Assembly: GCF_000820305.1 (NCBI RefSeq)
Contig: NZ_CDBH01000044.1
Coordinates: 167,668-231,667 of the forward strand
DNA from: Aeromonas dhakensis
GTDB taxonomy: Bacteria > Pseudomonadota > Gammaproteobacteria > Enterobacterales > Aeromonadaceae
Reading direction: 5' to 3'
Length of the DNA stretch: 64,000 nucleotides
Under the pieces are notes generated by a model, which was given only the letters and a program-made list of their open reading frames with translations, did not search any database and was not told where the DNA came from. Each line of letters begins with the position of its first letter. Position 1 is the first letter of the stretch. A program made the translations under genes and the position numbers. This document shows positions 44,920 to 54,180 of this stretch, in pieces.

Positions 44920-45252
44920 ATGACACTCGATTATTTTGCTCTTGGTCTGCTTTTTTTTGTGGGTTTGGTCATCTTTTACGGGGTCATCGTCATTCACGAC
45001 ATTCCCTATGAAATAGCCAAGCATCGTCAGCATCCCCATCAGGATGCCATTCACGTGGCCGGCTGGGTCAGCCTGTTTACCCTGCACGTGCTGTGGCCCT
45101 TCCTCTGGATCTGGGCGACCCTCTACCGGGAGGATCGGGGCTGGGGCTTTACCCAGCGTATCGAGCGCGACGAGAAGCATCTCGCCGAGCTCAAGGATGA
45201 GGTCGCCGCCCTGCGCAGCCGCCTCGATCAGCTGACCCAAGAGAAGGAGTGA
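44920..45252 (+). CDS. yiaW: YiaW family inner-membrane protein (DUF3302)
   Basis: A 110-residue protein with two N-terminal helices (LGLLFFVGLVIFYGVIVI and WVSLFTLHVLWPFLWIWA) and a C-terminal coiled coil (LAELKDEVAALRSRLDQLTQ). It matches DUF3302/YiaW, which always accompanies the YiaV membrane-fusion protein. Function unknown. The stop lies 2 bases before the yiaV ATG, so they are coupled. Confidence 0.9.
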   Translation: MTLDYFALGLLFFVGLVIFYGVIVIHDIPYEIAKHRQHPHQDAIHVAGWVSLFTLHVLWPFLWIWATLYREDRGWGFTQRIERDEKHLAELKDEVAALRSRLDQLTQEKE

Positions 45253-45254
45253 TC

Positions 45255-46292
45255 ATGGATCTCTTGCTGGTACTCACCTACACCGCCATCTGTGTAGCTG
45301 TCTTCAAAATCTTCCGCATCCCGCTCAACAAGTGGACCGTGCCCACCGCCGTGCTCGGCGGCGTGCTGCTCATCGGCACCCTCATCATGCTGATGAACTA
45401 CAACCACCCCTACTCCGAGATGGCGCGCAACTACTACGTCTCCACCCCCATCGTTCCCTTGGTCAAGGGCCGGGTCAGCGAGGTCGCGGTCAAGCCGGAC
45501 CAGAAGGTGAAGAAGGGTGACGTGCTGTTTCGTATCGACGACGAGCCGTTCCGCCAGCGCGCCGCGAGCCTGGAGGCCAGGGTCAGCTCCAACGAGGAGC
45601 ACCTCAAATCCATCGAGGCGCGCATGCGCTCGGCCAAGCTCGACCGGGATCGCGCCGCCGAGCTGATGCGCCGCGGCATCGGCAAGCAGCGCGATCTGGA
45701 CGTGACCCAGGCCAATGTCGACGATCTGGTCGCCCAGCTCGATCAGCAACAAGCCACCCTGGACGATGTACGGGCCCAACTGCGCGAAGCCAAGTATCAG
45801 CTCGACCAGACCGTGGTCTATGCCCCGAGCGACGGCCATGTGGTACAGCTGGCCCTGCGCCCGGGCATGATCGCCACTCCCTTCATGTATCGCCCTGTGA
45901 TGACCTTCATCCACGAGGACGACAACGCCTACGTCGGCTGGTTCTGGCAAAACAGCATGCAGCGCCTGGCGGTGGGGGACGAGGCCGAAGTAGTCATCGA
46001 CGGCATCCCCGGCAAGATCTTCAAGGGTGAAGTAGAAGCGGTGATCCCCGCCATCGCCTCCGGTAACGTGCAGGCCAATGCCGCGCTGATCGACCAGAGC
46101 TCGGCGGTGATCCCCGGCCGCCTGCCGGTGCGCATCAAGATCACCGACCCACGCTGGCAGGAGTATCAGGTGATAGCCGGCTCCAGCGGTCAGGCTGCCA
46201 TCTACACCAAGCATTTCCATCACGTGGCCATCATGCGCAAGGTACTGCTGCGCATGGCCAGCTGGATGAACTACATCTTCCCCTTCCACTAA
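45255..46292 (+). CDS. yiaV: HlyD-family membrane fusion protein YiaV
   Basis: A 345-residue periplasmic adaptor anchored by an N-terminal helix ([19 protein letters not shown]). The biotinyl-lipoyl-like half is [20 protein letters not shown], followed by a coiled-coil hairpin (about residues 105-190) and [20 protein letters not shown]. It resembles E. coli YiaV and probably forms part of an efflux or envelope system with YiaW. ATG at 45255 follows GAAGGAG. No dedicated pump gene is adjacent. Confidence 0.9.
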   Translation: MDLLLVLTYTAICVAVFKIFRIPLNKWTVPTAVLGGVLLIGTLIMLMNYNHPYSEMARNYYVSTPIVPLVKGRVSEVAVKPDQKVKKGDVLFRIDDEPFRQRAASLEARVSSNEEHLKSIEARMRSAKLDRDRAAELMRRGIGKQRDLDVTQANVDDLVAQLDQQQATLDDVRAQLREAKYQLDQTVVYAPSDGHVVQLALRPGMIATPFMYRPVMTFIHEDDNAYVGWFWQNSMQRLAVGDEAEVVIDGIPGKIFKGEVEAVIPAIASGNVQANAALIDQSSAVIPGRLPVRIKITDPRWQEYQVIAGSSGQAAIYTKHFHHVAIMRKVLLRMASWMNYIFPFH

Positions 46293-46309
46293 GCCGCAAC
46301 GACGCAGCC

Positions 46310-46343
46310 AGCGGGCCGGCACCATGCCGGCCCGCTGTTTTTT
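46310..46343 (+). terminator. Terminator of yiaWV
   Basis: Twelve-bp perfect stem AGCGGGCCGGCA (46310-46321) / TGCCGGCCCGCT (46325-46336), then GTTTTTT. Confidence 0.88.
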
Positions 46344-46405
46344 GGCGCCAAGTTCCCTATAATGGCGCCACCCTGCTCCGCCCCTCGTCGATGTACCCAG
46401 CCTGC

Positions 46406-48166
46406 ATGTTCGTTCTCAGACCCTACCAGACCGACGCCGTCAACGCCGTCATCAGCCACTTTCGCAAGCACCCAGATCCCGCCGTGGTGGTGCTGCCCAC
46501 CGGGGCCGGCAAGAGTCTGGTGATCGCCGAGCTGGCCCGCAAGGCGCGCGGCCGGGTGCTGGTGCTGGCCCACGTCAAGGAGCTGGTGGAGCAGAACCAC
46601 GCCAAGTACGAGGCTTGGGGCCTCCAGGCCGACATTTTCGCCGCCGGGCTCAATCGCAAGGAGGCCAGCGCCCAGGTGGTGTTCGGCTCGGTGCAGTCGG
46701 TGGCGCGCAATCTGGACGCCTTCGACGGCGCTTTTTCGCTGCTCATCATCGACGAGTGCCACCGGGTCTCGCTCGATGATGACAGCCAGTACCATCAGGT
46801 GTTAGGCCACCTCAAGGCCGCCAATCAGGCCCTCAAGATCCTCGGCCTCACCGCCACCCCCTATCGGCTCGGTCTGGGCTGGATCTACCGGCGCCACTAC
46901 CACGGCATGGTCAAGAGCCACGGCGAGCGGCTGTTCGGCGACTGCGTGTTCGAGCTGCCGCTGCGCTTCATGGTCAAAAATGGCTATCTGACGCCGCCGC
47001 GCATGGTGGATGCCCCCATCGTCCACTACGACTTCAGCCGGCTGGTACCGCGGGAGAATGGCCTCTTCAGCGAGGCGGATCTCAACGGCGAGCTCAAGCG
47101 TCAGGAGCGGGTCACCCCCCATATCCTGAGCCAGGTACTGGAGTATGCCCGCGAGCGGCAGGGGGTGATGATCTTCGCCGCCACCGTCGAGCATGCCCGG
47201 GAAATTCACGGCCTGCTGGGTGCCAGAGGGGAGCAGGCGGCCCTCATCACAGGTGACACCCCGGGGCCGGAGCGCGATGCCCTTATCAGCGCCTTCAAGG
47301 CGCGCGAGCTCAAATTCCTGGTCAACGTGGCGGTGCTCACCACCGGCTTCGACGCCCCCCACGTCGACCTCATCGTGATGCTGCGCCCCACCGAGTCGGT
47401 CTCGCTCTACCAGCAGATCGTGGGCAGGGGCCTGCGCCTGTCGCCCGGCAAGACTGATTGTCTGGTGCTCGACTACGCCGGCAACAACTTCAACCTGTTC
47501 GCTCCCGAAGTGGGGGAGCCCAGACCCCATGCCGGCACCGAGCCGGTGCAGGTGCCCTGCCCCGCCTGCGGCTTTGCCAACACCTTCTGGGGCAAGACCG
47601 ACGAGGATGGCAAGGTGATCGAGCACTACGGCCGCCGCTGTCAGGGGCTGTTTGAAGATGACGAGGGCAACCGCGAGGAGTGCGACTACCGCTTTCGCGC
47701 CAAGATCTGCCCCGCCTGCGGCAGTGAAAACGACATCGCCGCCCGCCGCTGCCAGAGCTGCGATCAACTGCTGGTGGACCCTGACGACAAGCTCAAGGAG
47801 GCACTCAATCTCAAGGACTGCATGGTGATCCGCTGCGCAGGGCTGACCTTGACGGCCGGGCGCGGCAAACAGGGGGAGCGGCTGGAGGTTGTCTATCACG
47901 ACGAGGATGGTCTCACCCTCAATGAGTACTTCGGATTTCACTCGGCAGGCGCACGGCGCTTGTTTCAACAGCACTTTGTGCGTCATCATTGGCCCGCCCC
48001 GGGGCTGGAGCCCGAATTTGCCACCCTGGCGAGCGTGCTGGCGGTGGAACATCAGTTTCGCCACCCCGATTTTGTCATCGCCCGCAAGTCAGGGCGCTTC
48101 TGGCAGATAAAAGAGAAGATTTTTGATTATGAGGGTCGCTATCGCACCGCCAATTCACTGGCGTGA
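46406..48166 (+). CDS. radD: DNA repair helicase-like ATPase RadD
   Basis: A 586-residue superfamily 2 protein, the same length as E. coli RadD (YejH). Motif I is PTGAGKS (K36), motif [10 protein letters not shown], motif [13 protein letters not shown], motif [18 protein letters not shown] cysteine-rich C-terminal part ([31 protein letters not shown]) matches the zinc-binding region of RadD. RadD helps processing of recombination intermediates with SSB and RecA. ATG at 46406 gives [10 protein letters not shown], aligned with E. coli; an ATG five codons upstream is possible. Confidence 0.95.
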   Translation: MFVLRPYQTDAVNAVISHFRKHPDPAVVVLPTGAGKSLVIAELARKARGRVLVLAHVKELVEQNHAKYEAWGLQADIFAAGLNRKEASAQVVFGSVQSVARNLDAFDGAFSLLIIDECHRVSLDDDSQYHQVLGHLKAANQALKILGLTATPYRLGLGWIYRRHYHGMVKSHGERLFGDCVFELPLRFMVKNGYLTPPRMVDAPIVHYDFSRLVPRENGLFSEADLNGELKRQERVTPHILSQVLEYARERQGVMIFAATVEHAREIHGLLGARGEQAALITGDTPGPERDALISAFKARELKFLVNVAVLTTGFDAPHVDLIVMLRPTESVSLYQQIVGRGLRLSPGKTDCLVLDYAGNNFNLFAPEVGEPRPHAGTEPVQVPCPACGFANTFWGKTDEDGKVIEHYGRRCQGLFEDDEGNREECDYRFRAKICPACGSENDIAARRCQSCDQLLVDPDDKLKEALNLKDCMVIRCAGLTLTAGRGKQGERLEVVYHDEDGLTLNEYFGFHSAGARRLFQQHFVRHHWPAPGLEPEFATLASVLAVEHQFRHPDFVIARKSGRFWQIKEKIFDYEGRYRTANSLA

Positions 48167-48290
48167 TGGCGACCGGCATAAGGCGTATGAATTGCTTTGC
48201 CACGGCCGTTCCGGCATCGGCGGGTACAACAAGGTTTGAGTTATCAGGGCCGGCCCACTGCCGGGCCCCTTCGTCACGTTAGAGGATGTT

Positions 48291-49727
48291 ATGCAGCGGC
48301 TGTTGATTGGTTTTTGTGCTCTCTTTTCCCTGGCGGCCCAGGCCGCCCCGCTGACGCCCCCCCAGGGGGGCCAGTACGCCATCGTGGTGCAGGGCAACAA
48401 CGGCATCGAGTTTGCCCGCCATGCGGATCAGATGATTGCCCCCGCCTCCACCATGAAGGTGCTCACCGCGCTGGCGGCCCGTCTCGAGCTCGGCGCCGAC
48501 TTCCGCTTCGCCACCGACATCCAGGCCCAGCCTGGCGCCAAGCAGGGCAATGTCATCAACGGTGATATCTGGATCAACTTCGTCGGCGACCCCACCCTGT
48601 CACGGATGGATCTGCTGGCCTTGTTCAAGCAGCTCGGGGTCAACCAGATCAAGAGCAACGTCTACGTCAACACCGGCGCCTACAACGGCTACGAGCGCGG
48701 CAACGGCTGGTCCTGGGGGGATCAGACCCTCTGCTTCGCCGCGCCCGTCTCCTCGGTCATCATCGACAAGAACTGCGCCTACGCCACCATCACCGCCACC
48801 CAGATCGGCAAGCCGGCGGTGGGCAACGTGGCCACCGGGGTCCCCATCGGGGTCGGTGCCGACAACGTCGAAGTGATGAGCTACGCCGACATGGCACGCC
48901 AGTTCTGCGCACTGGAAGTGGACATGGCCAAGGGCAACTTCTACGAGCTCAAGGGCTGCATCACCCCGAACAAGGATCCGCAGGGGCTGCGTTTCGCCAT
49001 CCATGACGTGGAAGCCTGGGGCTGGGACAACATCCGCTGGGCCATGGACCGGGCCGGCATCAAGCATGACGGCCTGCTGCGTGTTACCCACAAGTCGCCG
49101 GACAATGCCGAGACCCTGGGGACCCACTACTCGGTCTCCCTGCCGGTGATGCTGGCCAAAATGCTGAAGAAATCGGACAACCTCTACGCCGATACCTTCC
49201 TCAAGACCGTCGGCCGCCACTACTACAACAAGCCGGGCAGCTATCGCAGCGGCACCATGGCGGTGCGCGCCATCCTGACCAAGAACGGCATCGATCTGGG
49301 CAACGCCACCCTGGCCGACGGCTCGGGCCTCTCCGCCCACAACCTCATCAGCGCCCGCCAGATGCTGTCGGTGCTGAACTTCATCCAGAAAAATGACGCC
49401 GAACTCGGTCTCATCAAGCTGCTGCCAAGCTCCCAGGTGGACGGCACCCTGGCCTGGCGGCGCAGCGTCACCGCCCCCATGATGAAGAACAAGGTGCACG
49501 CCAAGACCGGCACCATCACCGGCACCTCCAACCTGGTGGGCTTCATCGACACCGCCGGCGGCCAGCGCAAGGCGTTCGTGATGTTCCAGCGCGGCCTGTC
49601 GCAGGATCCGGCCACCCACGAGCGTTACCGCGCCAGCAAGGCCCCCTGGCCCTGGACCGTGTTCGAGAAAGGGGTGCTGGAGAGCATCTACCAGCAGCAG
49701 CCGATCCAGATCGCCGATGAGGGTTGA
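48291..49727 (+). CDS. dacB: D-alanyl-D-alanine carboxypeptidase/endopeptidase DacB (PBP4)
   Basis: A 478-residue periplasmic penicillin-binding protein of the PBP4 class (peptidase family S13). Signal peptide MQRLLIGFCALFSLAAQA. Active-site motifs: S53-T-M-K56 in APASTMKVL, S-D-N in KKSDNLYADTF and K-T-G in HAKTGTITGTSN. It trims peptidoglycan stem peptides and cleaves cross-links. Monocistronic. In Aeromonas PBP4 is known as a sensor for beta-lactamase induction through BlrAB (recalled, not testable here). Confidence 0.94.
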   Translation: MQRLLIGFCALFSLAAQAAPLTPPQGGQYAIVVQGNNGIEFARHADQMIAPASTMKVLTALAARLELGADFRFATDIQAQPGAKQGNVINGDIWINFVGDPTLSRMDLLALFKQLGVNQIKSNVYVNTGAYNGYERGNGWSWGDQTLCFAAPVSSVIIDKNCAYATITATQIGKPAVGNVATGVPIGVGADNVEVMSYADMARQFCALEVDMAKGNFYELKGCITPNKDPQGLRFAIHDVEAWGWDNIRWAMDRAGIKHDGLLRVTHKSPDNAETLGTHYSVSLPVMLAKMLKKSDNLYADTFLKTVGRHYYNKPGSYRSGTMAVRAILTKNGIDLGNATLADGSGLSAHNLISARQMLSVLNFIQKNDAELGLIKLLPSSQVDGTLAWRRSVTAPMMKNKVHAKTGTITGTSNLVGFIDTAGGQRKAFVMFQRGLSQDPATHERYRASKAPWPWTVFEKGVLESIYQQQPIQIADEG

Positions 49728-49869
49728 TCCGCTGCGAGATGAGTGACGATGACGGCCGGCGCAGTGCGCCTTATCGAAGATGGCGAACGGCCGTATCGAC
49801 AATTTCCACTATGACTAGTCACGAGGCGGGGCTATCCTGTGCCCAGCCTCAAATGAATGGAGAGAGAAC

Positions 49870-50133
49870 ATGTTTGCAGTAATTTTTGGTCGTCCCGGTT
49901 GCCCCTATTGTGTCCGTGCCAAGCAGATTGCCGAGCAACTGGTCGAACAGCGTGACGATTTCAAATTCCGCTACGTGGACATCCACGCCGAGGGCATCAC
50001 CAAGGAAGATCTGGCCAAGAGCGCCGGCAAGCCGGTCAATACCGTGCCGCAAATCTTCCTGGACGAGCAGCACATCGGTGGCTGCACCGATTTCGAAGCC
50101 TATGCCAAAGAGAACCTGGGTCTCTACCAGTAA
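49870..50133 (+). CDS. grxA: Glutaredoxin 1
   Basis: An 87-residue glutaredoxin with active site C11-P-Y-C14 in GRPGCPYCVRA and the cis-proline TVPQIF followed by IGGCTDFEAYAKENLGL. It reduces ribonucleotide reductase and OxyR disulfides using glutathione. ATG at 49870 follows GGAGAGAGAAC. Confidence 0.96.
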   Translation: MFAVIFGRPGCPYCVRAKQIAEQLVEQRDDFKFRYVDIHAEGITKEDLAKSAGKPVNTVPQIFLDEQHIGGCTDFEAYAKENLGLYQ

Positions 50134-50146
50134 GTTCACGTTGTAA

Positions 50147-50174
50147 AAAAGGCGCCATCAGGCGCCTTTTTTCA
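50147..50174. terminator. Terminator between grxA and DUF1653 gene
   Basis: Perfect repeat AAAAAAGGCGCC (50147-50158) / GGCGCCTTTTTT (50163-50174), usable in both directions. Confidence 0.9.
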
Positions 50175-50190
50175 TGGTCGTTCCCCGGCG

Positions 50191-50403
50191 TCACTCCGCC
50201 ACCGGGCTGAAGCGGCTCACCACCTGACCCTGATGCTCGATCCACTCCATGAACATGACCACGGGACGGGCATAGACGGCGCCATCCTGCTCCGATTGAT
50301 AGACCACCAGCTGCTCCCCGGTCTCGGTGTGCAAGGCCAGGGTCAGCACCTGATAATAACCACCCTTGAAGTGACGATAACGACCGGCGGCGGGGGCTTG
50401 CAT
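50191..50403 (-). CDS. DUF1653 family small protein
   Basis: A 70-residue protein with the DUF1653 pattern GRYRHFKGGYYQVL, HTETGEQLVVYQ and YARPVVMFMEWI. The domain is SH3-like and its role unknown. ATG at 50403 has GGAGAAG eight bases upstream; the open frame extends 47 residues further but without conservation. Confidence 0.88.
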   Translation of the reverse strand: MQAPAAGRYRHFKGGYYQVLTLALHTETGEQLVVYQSEQDGAVYARPVVMFMEWIEHQGQVVSRFSPVAE

Positions 50404-50783
50404 GATGACTTCTCCATGGTGTGGGTACGGGGCCCGGACAAACCTGACAGCACGCGTCAGCTCCTGTTTTTGGCCGCCGTGGGCAAAAAGAACGGCATTT
50501 TTCACGCAAGCTAATCGTGCCAGCGAGCGTGAATATTTCAACACAGTCGGGTAGCTTTGTTAATGAGCCCCTCATCTTTCACTGGATAACCTTGGTTCAC
50601 ACAAACGATCGTGCTGAATTTAACGTTTTGGCAACCCTGTTTCAGGGCTAAAAATCAGGGAATTCTACTAAAAAGAGGATTGTTCTAGCATTCAATTCTG
50701 TGAAGAATAGGGGAAAAGAAATTTGATACTAAAAACCGCCTTTTTCGCCAACGCGTCCCCATGGGGAAGGAATCACAGTCACC
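50404..50783. other. Intergenic region upstream of alaA
   Basis: About 380 bases between divergent genes with no coding potential seen. The part from 50560 to 50740 is distinctly AT-rich and likely carries the alaA promoter; E. coli alaA is Lrp-controlled, but no site is confidently recognised. Confidence 0.55.
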
Positions 50784-51998
50784 ATGTTCACAATCGACAA
50801 GTCGCACAAGCTCGACGATGTCTGCTATGACATCCGCGGCCCGGTGCATAAAGAAGCTCGCCGTCTCGAAGACGAAGGCCACCGCATCATCAAGCTCAAC
50901 ATCGGCAACCCGGCTCCGTTCGGCTTCGAAGCGCCGGAAGAGATCATCAAGGATGTGATCCTCAACATGCCCCAGAGCCAGGGCTACTGCGACTCCAAGG
51001 GGCTCTTCTCCGCCCGCAAGGCGGTGATGCAGTACTACCAGCAGAAGGGAATGCGCAAGGTCGACATCGACGACATCTACATCGGCAACGGCGCCAGCGA
51101 GCTCATCGTGATGGCGATGCAGGCGCTGCTCAACAACGGCGACGAGATGCTGGTGCCCTCCCCTGACTACCCGCTCTGGACCGCGGCAGTGACCCTCTCC
51201 GGCGGCCATGCGGTGCACTACCGCTGCGACGAAGGGGCCGACTGGTATCCGGATCTCGACGACATCCGCGCCCGCATCACCCCGCGCACCCGCGGCCTGG
51301 TGCTGATCAACCCCAACAACCCGACCGGCGCCGTCTACGGCAGCGAGTTTTTGCTGGAGGTGATCGAGATCGCGCGCCAGCACAACCTCATCATCTTCGC
51401 CGACGAAATTTACGACAAGATCCTCTACGACGACATCTCCCACACCAGCGTCTGCACCCTGTGCGACGATGTGATGGTGGTGACCTTCAACGGCCTCTCC
51501 AAGGCCTACCGCGCCTGCGGCTTCCGCCAGGGCTGGATGGTCATCACCGGGCCCAAGGGCCGTGCCAAAGGCTATATCGAGGGGCTGGAGATGCTGGCCT
51601 CCATGCGCCTGTGTGCCAACGTGCCGATGCAGCACGCCATCCAGACCGCCCTTGGCGGCTACCAGAGCATCAACGAGCTGATCCTGCCGGGCGGGCGCCT
51701 GCGCCGCCAGCGTGACAAGGCCTGGGAGCTTTTGAACGAGATCCCCGGGGTCTCCTGCGTCAAGCCCAAGGGGGCGCTCTACATGTTCCCGCGCCTCGAT
51801 CCCAAGGTGTACGACATTCGCGACGACCAGAAGATGGTGTTCGACCTGCTGCAGCAGGAGAAGCTCTTGCTGGTGCAGGGCACCGGCTTCAACTGGCCGG
51901 CGCCGGATCACTTCCGACTGGTGTTCCTGCCCCGCGAAGAGGAGCTGGAAGAGGCCATCGGCCGCCTCGCCCGCTTCCTCAAGGGCTACAAGCAGTAA
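50784..51998 (+). CDS. alaA: Alanine transaminase AlaA
   Basis: A 404-residue class I/II aminotransferase, as E. coli AlaA (405). It converts pyruvate and glutamate to alanine and 2-oxoglutarate. Motifs: LNIGNPAPFGF, SQGYCDSKGLFSAR, PSPDYPLW, INPNNPTGAVYG, FADEIYDKILYDD and the PLP lysine in FNGLSKAYRACGFRQGW. ATG at 50784 with GGAAGGA 13-19 bases upstream (long spacing). Monocistronic. Confidence 0.96.
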   Translation: MFTIDKSHKLDDVCYDIRGPVHKEARRLEDEGHRIIKLNIGNPAPFGFEAPEEIIKDVILNMPQSQGYCDSKGLFSARKAVMQYYQQKGMRKVDIDDIYIGNGASELIVMAMQALLNNGDEMLVPSPDYPLWTAAVTLSGGHAVHYRCDEGADWYPDLDDIRARITPRTRGLVLINPNNPTGAVYGSEFLLEVIEIARQHNLIIFADEIYDKILYDDISHTSVCTLCDDVMVVTFNGLSKAYRACGFRQGWMVITGPKGRAKGYIEGLEMLASMRLCANVPMQHAIQTALGGYQSINELILPGGRLRRQRDKAWELLNEIPGVSCVKPKGALYMFPRLDPKVYDIRDDQKMVFDLLQQEKLLLVQGTGFNWPAPDHFRLVFLPREEELEEAIGRLARFLKGYKQ

Positions 51999-52040
51999 CC
52001 GCAACACGGCGTCTGCCCTGGCCAGCGGCAGGCCGACCAT

Positions 52041-52080
52041 AAAAAAATCCGAAGCGGTCTGCACCGCTTCGGATTTTTTT
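52041..52080. terminator. Terminator between alaA and MscS-type gene
   Basis: Perfect 18-bp inverted repeat (52041-52058 / 52063-52080): seven A, a GC-rich core ATCCGAAGCGGT, four-base loop, and the mirror ending in seven T. Bidirectional. Confidence 0.95.
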
Positions 52081-52118
52081 ATGGCGAGAGAGTCCCGTCG
52101 CAAGGCCCGCGTTGTGGA

Positions 52119-53750
52119 CTATTTCTCCCCGGTGGCCACTTCGGCAGGCGGCACGGCAGGAGCCTGATACCACTGCTCGCGGGGCACCAGCACGGCCTGC
52201 TCCGGCTGAGCCACGAAATTGGGGGACATGATCTGCACCCCGAACTCGTTGAACACATCCTGGATGTGGCCGTGCAGCTCGGTTCTGACCGGACCGGGCA
52301 ACAGCCCCTCTTTCATCCGCACCTGCAGCTCGTACTCCACGTACCAGTCCTGCAGATTGAGCTGGCGCACCAGCGGGGCCTGCTCCTGATTGATCAGCTG
52401 GCAGCGCCTGGCCGCCAGCTCCAGCATGGCGTGCACCTGACGCCAGGGAGTGTCATAGCCGATGGTGACCTTGGTGAGCAGGGCAATGCCCTTGTCGCTT
52501 GCCAGTCGGCTCAGGTTGGTCACCTTGCCCCCCACCACCACGGCGTTGGGCAGGGTCACCTCGTGATCGTGGCGCGTCACCAGCTTGGTCGAGAGGGCGC
52601 TCAGCTCGGTGACGACCCCCTCCACCTCCCCTATCTGCACCAGATCCCCCGGCCGCAGGGCCCGCGAGTAGATCAGCACCAGGCCGCTCATGGCATGGTT
52701 CATGATCCCGGCCGAGCCCAGGGTCACCATCAGACCGAAGAAGACACTCACCCCCTTGAAGGCGTCCGAATCCGCCCCCGGCAGATAGGGATAGGCGACG
52801 GTCAGGGCAAACAGCCAGATCACCACCGAGAGCAGACGGCGGGTCGCCCCTATCGTCTCGGAGTGCAGCCCCTGCACCCGGAAATGGCCGCGCTCGATGC
52901 GCGCGAAGATGACCGCCAGCATGCGGATGAACAGCTTGGTCAGCACGAAGATGACCAGCACGGTCGCCAGCCCCGGCATGGCGGCGACGATCCCGCCCAG
53001 GATGTTGCTGCACAGCTCCAGCAGGGAGGAGCCCAGCTGATCGCTCCAGATCCGGGTATGCGGGAACAGCCCCAGCACATAGGTGAGCCAGCCATAGGTG
53101 AGCAGCAGGATCACCAGCCAGGTGAACACGCCGATGACGCGGATCTCCAGGTTGCCGAGCACCTGGCGCCATTGATGGGGGATCAGCCCCTTCTGTTGCA
53201 GCAGGTTGTTGGCGAACCAGCGACGTGCCCGCTGGTGCCCCCGTCGCAGCAGCTGCACCACCATCAGAAACAGCAGGGTCACCAGCAGCGTCTTGCCCGC
53301 CGCCTTGAGCAGGTAGGTGTTGGAGTGCAGCTCCAGCACCTTGACCCGCACATTTTCCAGCCGCAGCCGCACCCGCTCTGCGGCCTGATCCAGGGTCAGC
53401 TCATCGAGCCACTCCAGATCTTTTTCCAACAACACCAGCAGGTGCTTGTCATTGAGTCTGAACTCTCTGGCCTCCTGACCGAGGCGGGTCGAGCTGACCA
53501 CGGTCACCGGATGGGTCAGATCCTCGGGCTGCAGTTGCCTTACCCGCTCCTTGACGATCCGCACCCGGGCCGCCCCGTCCAGGCGACCAAACTTCGCCTG
53601 CAGCATCACTATGGGTTCGTGAAACAGGGTCAGGGTCTGGGCCTGCTCCTGCTCGGTCGGCTCCAGTCTCGGCTCCGCCGCCCACCCGCTATCGACCATG
53701 AGCAGGGCCAGCAGCATCCCTGCCAGCCTGATGATCCCTCTGTGCCCCAT
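52119..53750 (-). CDS. MscS-type mechanosensitive channel family protein
   Basis: A 543-residue protein. Signal peptide (MGHRGIIRLAGMLLALLMVD, cleaved after SGWA), a periplasmic helical region of about 130 residues, at least five membrane helices, then the MscS pore and beta domain: FFGLMVTLGSAGIMNHAMSG followed by SRALRPGDLVQIGEVEGVVT and LPNAVVVGGKVTNLSR. It would release osmolytes on hypo-osmotic shock. ATG at 53750 follows GAGGGAGAGG. Ends with a polar alanine/proline tail. Confidence 0.9.
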   Translation of the reverse strand: MGHRGIIRLAGMLLALLMVDSGWAAEPRLEPTEQEQAQTLTLFHEPIVMLQAKFGRLDGAARVRIVKERVRQLQPEDLTHPVTVVSSTRLGQEAREFRLNDKHLLVLLEKDLEWLDELTLDQAAERVRLRLENVRVKVLELHSNTYLLKAAGKTLLVTLLFLMVVQLLRRGHQRARRWFANNLLQQKGLIPHQWRQVLGNLEIRVIGVFTWLVILLLTYGWLTYVLGLFPHTRIWSDQLGSSLLELCSNILGGIVAAMPGLATVLVIFVLTKLFIRMLAVIFARIERGHFRVQGLHSETIGATRRLLSVVIWLFALTVAYPYLPGADSDAFKGVSVFFGLMVTLGSAGIMNHAMSGLVLIYSRALRPGDLVQIGEVEGVVTELSALSTKLVTRHDHEVTLPNAVVVGGKVTNLSRLASDKGIALLTKVTIGYDTPWRQVHAMLELAARRCQLINQEQAPLVRQLNLQDWYVEYELQVRMKEGLLPGPVRTELHGHIQDVFNEFGVQIMSPNFVAQPEQAVLVPREQWYQAPAVPPAEVATGEK

Positions 53751-53820
53751 AACCTCTCCCTCGTGACCGTCAGGTTTCATCATGATGACCACGTTCGGCA
53801 ACGGACGGGGCAACGGCCCC

Positions 53821-53967
53821 CTATCCCTCTCCTGGCGTCATCCATGACACATAGGGCTCATCGCCCTCGCTTGCAAAAAATCGAGTCATAACAAAGATCA
53901 CCAGCAGTAATAGCACTGCCGTCGCGGCGGCGAAAGGGGCGACATCGCATTCTGCCACTGTGCTCAC
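53821..53967 (-). CDS. Possible small membrane protein (48 aa)
   Basis: Reading GTG at 53967 gives MSTVAECDVAPFAAATAVLL and continues into LLVIFVMTRFFASEGDEPYV, ending SWMTPGEG: one hydrophobic helix (residues 13-30) between short polar ends, like other small membrane proteins. A second GTG lies three codons inside. The stop is 70 bases before the MscS-type gene on the same strand, so they may be co-transcribed. No strong Shine-Dalgarno and no recognised family. Confidence 0.42.
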   Translation of the reverse strand: MSTVAECDVAPFAAATAVLLLLVIFVMTRFFASEGDEPYVSWMTPGEG

Positions 53968-54121
53968 TTCGCCTGTCTGGCGCCTCAGTCAGGACTCATA
54001 TTGGTATGCTGCCAGAGGCACGCATAAAAATGAATGCCATGGCATCCTCTTCCTGATCCATCGCGCGTCAAGGTGGCGAGCCAGCGGCTGCCTCTCTCTG
54101 CTCTGCGCGACATGAGTAAAC

Positions 54122-54157
54122 AACAGGGCCGCTCAACCCTGGCTGAGCGGCCCTGTT
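54122..54157 (-). terminator. Terminator of yfcC
   Basis: Perfect 14-bp stem AACAGGGCCGCTCA (54122-54135) / TGAGCGGCCCTGTT (54144-54157); on the minus strand GTTTAC follows. It lies 24 bases past the yfcC stop. Confidence 0.7.
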
Positions 54158-54180
54158 TCATCGAGACGGTGGTCTGCTTA

